A DNA stretch of 34,275 nucleotides from positions 1-34,275 of the forward strand of contig NZ_JMIO01000063.1 in assembly GCF_000691865.1 (NCBI RefSeq). Reading direction: 5' to 3'. This DNA is from Methanoculleus sp. MH98A (GTDB lineage Archaea > Halobacteriota > Methanomicrobia > Methanomicrobiales > Methanoculleaceae). This document shows positions 31,685 through 34,275 of the stretch, piece by piece (position 1 is the stretch's first letter; the number at the start of each line of letters is the position of its first letter). Below the pieces are notes generated by a model. It was not told the DNA's origin. It was given only the letters and a program-made list of their open reading frames with translations, and did not search any database. Made by a program: the position numbers and the translations under genes.

Positions 31685-32419
31685 ATGGACCGGGTCGTCT
31701 TCAACCCCTTCTCCCCGCTGATGCTTCTTTTCTTCTTCGGACTGCTCGTTCTCTTTCTCCTCGCAGTCATCGTCTTTCCGATTCTTTTTCTGACGGCGAT
31801 CGGGGCGACGTTCACGCGGCTCGGGTTCTCCTGGTGGCAGGCGCTCCTCATCCTCTTCCTGACGCTGATCGGGAGTTTCATCAACATCCCGGTGAGGACG
31901 CTTGAGGGCCGGCCGGGGGTGCCGGCCTACGACCGCTACGCCGTGATGTACGGGCGGCTCTACCGCATCCCGCAGCAGGCGCAGCGGACGGTCCTCGCGA
32001 TCAACGTCGGCGGCGCCCTCATCCCGGTGGCGATATCGCTCTACCTGCTCTACGAGTCGGTCGTGATCAGCGGGGGCTACCACCTCTTCGCCCTTGCGCT
32101 CGCCGGGGTCGCGGTCGTGACCGTTGTAACGAAACTCGTCGCCCGCCCGGTGCCGGGGCTCGGGATCGCGACGCCGTTCTTCATCCCGCCGCTCGCGGCG
32201 CTCTTTGCGGCGCTGATCCTCTCGCTCTTTGCGGGCGGCGTCCCGGCCGCGGCGGTGATCATCGCCTACGTGAGCGGGACGCTCGGCACCCTGATCGGGG
32301 CGGATCTCTTGAACCTCCACCATATCGCGGAACTGGGGGCGCCGACGGCGAGCATCGGCGGGGCGGGGACGTTCGACGGGATCTTCCTGACCGGGATCAT
32401 CGCGGCGCTTCTGGCATGA
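31685..32419 (+). CDS. DUF1614 integral membrane protein
   Basis: 244-aa membrane protein of unknown function with about seven hydrophobic segments. Conserved DUF1614 landmarks are LAINVGGALIPVAISLYLLY, the GTLIGADLLNL segment and the C-terminal GAPTASIGGAGTFDGIFLTG. The glycine-rich ending with Asp residues suggests a functional pocket, but no activity is known to me. It follows the fibrillarin gene by 31 nt with its own TATA box. No partner gene is evident. Confidence 0.85.
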   Translation: MDRVVFNPFSPLMLLFFFGLLVLFLLAVIVFPILFLTAIGATFTRLGFSWWQALLILFLTLIGSFINIPVRTLEGRPGVPAYDRYAVMYGRLYRIPQQAQRTVLAINVGGALIPVAISLYLLYESVVISGGYHLFALALAGVAVVTVVTKLVARPVPGLGIATPFFIPPLAALFAALILSLFAGGVPAAAVIIAYVSGTLGTLIGADLLNLHHIAELGAPTASIGGAGTFDGIFLTGIIAALLA

Positions 32420-32590
32420 GGCGGTAGAGCATCGGGAGAAACCTGACGGCCAGACCCGGGTTGCGACGAAGCCTGAGAGACCTCAGTCGTTCCGGGCTTG
32501 TGCGGCGGGTGAATGCGTTAGATAGTTGCCCTGTCGAGGATCCTCTGGTGGAAGTATCCGTGCACGGAAGATACGAAGCATCTTCCTGAC

Positions 32591-32615
32591 CGGCACAACC
32601 CTCTGGGTTGTGCCG
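32591..32615. repeat. Perfect 11-bp hairpin with TCT loop
   Basis: CGGCACAACCC at 32591-32601 pairs with GGGTTGTGCCG at 32605-32615 around a 3-nt loop. No T-run follows, so it is not a standard terminator. Confidence 0.65.
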
Positions 32616-32737
32616 TGTCATCCTCACACCTGTTGGCCGCGTTCTTCCCGATTTGTCCCCTTTTACCCTGTAAGACGAAGGGGATCGCGACCGGCTTGAT
32701 TTGATGGCGTTGAGGTATGAGATACCGGTGATCGAAC

Positions 32738-32747
32738 CTGATATATA
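32738..32747 (+). promoter_or_regulatory. TATA box of the toxin-antitoxin module
   Basis: A TGATATATA element lies 24-33 nt upstream of the ATG at 32771, the best-placed TATA-like sequence in this region. Confidence 0.55.
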
Positions 32748-32772
32748 CTACTGTGGTGGTACACGGTAGTAT
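32745..32772. promoter_or_regulatory. Candidate operator dyad of the toxin-antitoxin module
   Basis: ATACTACTGTG at 32745-32755 and CACGGTAGTAT at 32762-32772 pair at 10 of 11 positions (the exception is T opposite G) around a 6-base spacer. The dyad touches the TATA box on one side and covers the start codon on the other. This is where an autorepressing antitoxin would block transcription. Confidence 0.55.
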
Positions 32773-33061
32773 GTCGGAGATGACATCAATTAAGATCGCA
32801 ACAGGGGTAAAGGATCGACTCAACCATCTCAAGATACATCCCCGTGAGACTTACAGCGATCTCATCTCCAGGCTGGCCTCCCGGGCGCAAGTAGAGGTGC
32901 CCCCATGGCAAATTCCTCTTATTCATGTCAGGATCAATGGCGTCATCCGGGAACTCAAGCACCCTATCGAGATCTCGGCTGAGATGGATGAAGGGGAATA
33001 TATCCTGTACAATCACGAGTACCGACTACTGGTCGTCGCCCCGGATCTCTCTGAAGGTTGA
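32771..33061 (+). CDS. RHH/VapB-like antitoxin candidate with beta-rich C-terminus
   Basis: 96 aa. The first 40 residues (TSIKIATGVKDRLNHLKIHP, then RETYSDLISRLA) match the DNA-binding N-terminus of VapB-like/RHH antitoxins of methanogens. It resembles the orphan at 26741-26979, which has the same RET(Y/F)xDxIxRL block. Where that protein has an acidic helical tail, this one has a strand-rich tail (IPLIHVRINGVIRELKHPIE, EYILYNHEYRLLVV). The start at 32771 follows TATA box and dyad; an upstream in-frame codon at 32753 is inside the dyad region. Its stop TGA overlaps a TTG start of the next small gene. Toxin partnership is inferred from position. Confidence 0.7.
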   Translation: MSEMTSIKIATGVKDRLNHLKIHPRETYSDLISRLASRAQVEVPPWQIPLIHVRINGVIRELKHPIEISAEMDEGEYILYNHEYRLLVVAPDLSEG

Positions 33062-33186
33062 AGGACATTATCGACGAGTTTGAGGAAAACTGGAACGATT
33101 TCGTTCTGCAGGATGAGAGTGCTTTACTTGGAGGTGCTCGCGACCTGAGGAGGAAACTCATCGCACTCGTACCCGGAGAGGTCTGA
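33058..33186 (+). CDS. 42-aa acidic small ORF inside the toxin-antitoxin module
   Basis: A TTG at 33058 overlaps the preceding stop as TTGA and opens a 42-codon frame that ends 2 nt before the HicA-like gene. The peptide starts KDIIDEFEENWNDFVLQDES and ends GGARDLRRKLIALVPGEV, an acidic amphipathic helix followed by a basic one. It fills the gap between its neighbours exactly, and its frame has no internal stop. I do not recognise the family. It could be a separate antitoxin or linker peptide, or the remnant C-terminal part of the upstream protein. Start codon TTG is unverified. Confidence 0.5.
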   Translation: MKDIIDEFEENWNDFVLQDESALLGGARDLRRKLIALVPGEV

Positions 33187-33188
33187 TC

Positions 33189-33464
33189 GTGCCTCGAAAA
33201 AACAAGGCTATCGTGCGCCGCCTCATGAAGAAGGGGTTTGATGCCAGGATGTCAAAGCACATCAAACTGGTATTCATGTACAACGGTTGCGACACAGGGA
33301 TCCGTACATGGGTTTCCCATGGCACAAAGGAGATTAGCGACCGGCTGCTTTCTCGTATGGCGGAACAACTCAATCTCTCCCGGCAGCAATTCCTTGATCT
33401 CATCGACTGCCGACTCGATGAAGCGGGGTTGGTTGCAGTATATAAGGAGATGCATCTTTTGTGA
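33189..33464 (+). CDS. HicA-like toxin candidate
   Basis: 91 aa. The pattern IVRRLMKKGFDARMSKHIKL, then VFMYNGCDTGIRTWVSHGTKEI, matches the small HicA-like (dsRBD-like fold) proteins with a G-F...H-x-x-F core and an S-H-G-T-K-E-I loop. The C-terminal part MAEQLNLSRQQFLDLIDC plus the following helix is typical of the longer archaeal variants. The GTG at 33189 has GAGAGGT upstream. HicA toxins are mRNA interferases, and their usual partner is HicB, which is not seen here; the upstream genes are RHH-like. Function as a toxin is inferred. Its stop codon is the exact point where the truncated hepT begins. Confidence 0.65.
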   Translation: MPRKNKAIVRRLMKKGFDARMSKHIKLVFMYNGCDTGIRTWVSHGTKEISDRLLSRMAEQLNLSRQQFLDLIDCRLDEAGLVAVYKEMHLL

Positions 33465-33573
33465 TGCCGGACGGATCTGCCGGGTCGGGGAGGTGCTTTT
33501 TGACCATATCGACGCTCTCGGTCATCTCCTGGAGTTTGATACGGATTGCCGTATCCCGGACCTTGCGCGTCAC
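33465..33573 (-). pseudogene. Truncated HEPN toxin gene (hepT-like), N-terminal 36 codons only
   Basis: A GTG at 33573 overlaps the stop of the nucleotidyltransferase gene (GTGA). It opens with TRKVRDTAIRIKLQEMTESV and DMVKKHLPD, the normal N-terminus of HepT/DUF86 HEPN toxins. The family resemblance ends around codon 36, at the convergent HicA-like gene's stop codon. The frame then runs antisense through that gene to a stop at 33400. The catalytic R-x4-6-H motif of HEPN RNases, normally about residue 100, is absent. The gene is dead as a toxin. Confidence 0.7.
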
Positions 33574-33956
33574 GCCATCGCCTCCTTGCCGATGTAGTCG
33601 TACAACCGGTGCTTAAAATCGTCGAATTCCCGGATCGTCCGGTACGCGACATCGTAGAGAAACCGCTCGTCGGGACAGTAGACTACCTTTCCGCGGAGGA
33701 CTTCCGTCCGGACATAGAGCGGCAGAAAAGAGAAGATCTGGATGTCGTAGCGGTCGTCGGCGAGTTCGGAGAGCGCTGCAAACCGGAATCGGGCTGCCTC
33801 CTCGCGGCCGGCGTCGTAGTAGATGCAGAGATCGATGTCGGAACCCTCTCTCGCCCGCCCTTCGGCAACGGAGCCGTAGAGGATGATGAAGCGGATCTTC
33901 TCGAACCCCTCGACGGTCTTGAGCCGCTCAAGTGCGTGCCGGACAAAATGATTCAC
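33570..33956 (-). CDS. MNT-type minimal nucleotidyltransferase (MntA-like antitoxin)
   Basis: 128 aa. The nucleotidyltransferase signature IILYGSVAEGRAREGSDIDL gives the GS-x10-DxD motif, and ISYTRFDIQ-type catalysis is echoed by RYDIQIF with the third Asp. In MNT-HEPN systems the MNT protein AMPylates and neutralises the HEPN toxin encoded just downstream. Here that partner is truncated, leaving this gene an orphan. The GTG at 33956 has GGTGA six bases upstream. The C-terminal helix (REFDDFKHRLYDYIGKEAM) is complete. Confidence 0.88.
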   Translation of the reverse strand: MNHFVRHALERLKTVEGFEKIRFIILYGSVAEGRAREGSDIDLCIYYDAGREEAARFRFAALSELADDRYDIQIFSFLPLYVRTEVLRGKVVYCPDERFLYDVAYRTIREFDDFKHRLYDYIGKEAMA

Positions 33957-34095
33957 TCGCTCTCACCCCCCCGGGGCGCGCCCGGAAGTTCTGTAGGTTC
34001 TAGATGGGGATCGCTCTCACATTAACGTTTCCCGCGATGAGGGGCCGGATCGGGCTGGTCGTCTGTCCCATTTCCCCATATAGTCAATATCGCCA

Positions 34096-34110
34096 TCCGG
34101 GGTCCCCGGA
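34096..34110. repeat. Short GC-rich palindrome
   Basis: TCCGGGG and CCCCGGA flank a single T, in the 197-bp region between the MNT start and the HicA end. Function unknown; an operator is possible. Confidence 0.3.
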
Positions 34111-34133
34111 CGGTCGTTCAGTCTCACAACCAC

Positions 34134-34139
34134 AAAAAA
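34134..34139 (-). terminator. T-run terminator after the HicA gene
   Basis: Six A residues on the + strand read as T6 on the minus strand, about 15 nt past the hicA stop. The same ACC-T(6-7) context follows the lipoprotein gene near 21981. Confidence 0.4.
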
Positions 34140-34153
34140 GGTGACATAGATCG

Positions 34154-34275
34154 CTACCTGGTGAGCCGGCTCCATTCCTCACGGGATATGCCCGCCTGCC
34201 GGAGGATGCGCACGAGCAGGTCGACGCCGATCTCTGACCTGTGTGGGTTTGGGATGGTTAGAACAAGATCTTCTT
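34154..34275 (-). CDS. hicA: HicA family toxin (YcfA-like mRNA interferase), C-terminal part at window edge
   Basis: The final 40 codons of a minus-strand gene that runs off the right end. The peptide ends DLVLTIPNPHRSEIGVDLLV-R-I-L-R-Q-A-G-I-S-R-E-E-W-S-R-L, the classic HicA ending (TIPxHxxxxxGTLxxILRQAGIS). The catalytic His region would be at the missing N-terminus. Its HicB partner is not in the window. It differs from the HicA-like protein at 33189, which lacks the ILRQAGIS ending. Confidence 0.8.
   Translation of the reverse strand, partial: EDLVLTIPNPHRSEIGVDLLVRILRQAGISREEWSRLTR

Larger units (their letters stand above)
32420..32770. other. Intergenic region with stem-loops, no protein gene seen
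   Basis: 351 bases of mixed composition. It contains the self-complementary CCGTGCACGG near 32558, inside a larger GGAAG...CTTCC fold, then a strong 11-bp hairpin at 32591-32615, and finally the promoter and operator of the toxin-antitoxin module. Frames on either strand are short and carry no recognisable protein. A structured RNA is possible but unproven. Confidence 0.5.

Noticed and set aside
32397-32627. 76-codon minus-strand ORF after the DUF1614 gene
   Set aside because: It crosses the 11-bp hairpin, overlaps the end of the DUF1614 gene, has no recognisable domain or start signal, and looks like chance.

Overview
The window is archaeal. It encodes Nop5 and fibrillarin (C/D-box RNP), Cbf5, a geranylgeranyl reductase for archaeal lipids and an archaeal-type tRNA-Ser, and many genes sit 25-40 nt behind TATA-box sequences with short or no leaders. 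The GC-rich coding, the corrinoid biosynthesis genes and the protein repertoire suggest a methanogen of the Methanomicrobiales, Methanoculleus-like. That placement is inference from familiarity, not from a search.

Layout. 1-0.7 kb: end of an XhoI/PaeR7I-type restriction endonuclease. 0.8-4.9 kb: housekeeping genes (site-2 protease, RNase HII, TrkA, geranylgeranyl reductase plus ferredoxin). 5.07-10.75 kb: a tightly overlapping anaerobic cobalamin operon, cbiT-L-F-G-H-C-D-E, behind a TATA box and a 22-bp dyad. 10.75-14.06 kb: an accessory island with CGCGAAG-type inverted repeats, a 46-nt tandem repeat, an IS5-type transposase remnant and two apparently solitary DNA methyltransferases, one flanked by diverged direct repeats. 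14.07-32.4 kb: mostly chromosomal genes (membrane export protein, DUF885-like peptidase, dolichol-kinase-like protein, CDF transporter, pyruvate kinase, CbiA/CfbB, cupredoxin-like lipoprotein, VOC protein, aldo/keto reductase, MFS, CPBP protease, tRNA-Ser(GGA), Cbf5, HemD, DUF112 permease, Nop5-fibrillarin, DUF1614). 32.4-34.3 kb: a toxin-antitoxin island with a three-gene RHH-like/small ORF/HicA-like module under a dyad operator, an MNT antitoxin whose HEPN partner is truncated exactly at that module, and a HicA toxin running off the window end.

How they connect. Tetrapyrrole metabolism is represented by hemD (uroporphyrinogen III), the cbi operon (corrin ring) and a separately promoted cbiA/cfbB (a,c-diamide synthase); cbiJ is not seen. 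RNA modification is represented by cbf5 and by nop5-flpA.

Quality note. Four conserved genes (cbiF, the small-multidrug-export gene, an RHH antitoxin, cbf5) each carry one apparent 1-nt deletion in a G/C run. Because cbf5 is a core gene, a consensus-sequence error is a serious explanation. No database search was possible; family assignments come from recognising motifs.
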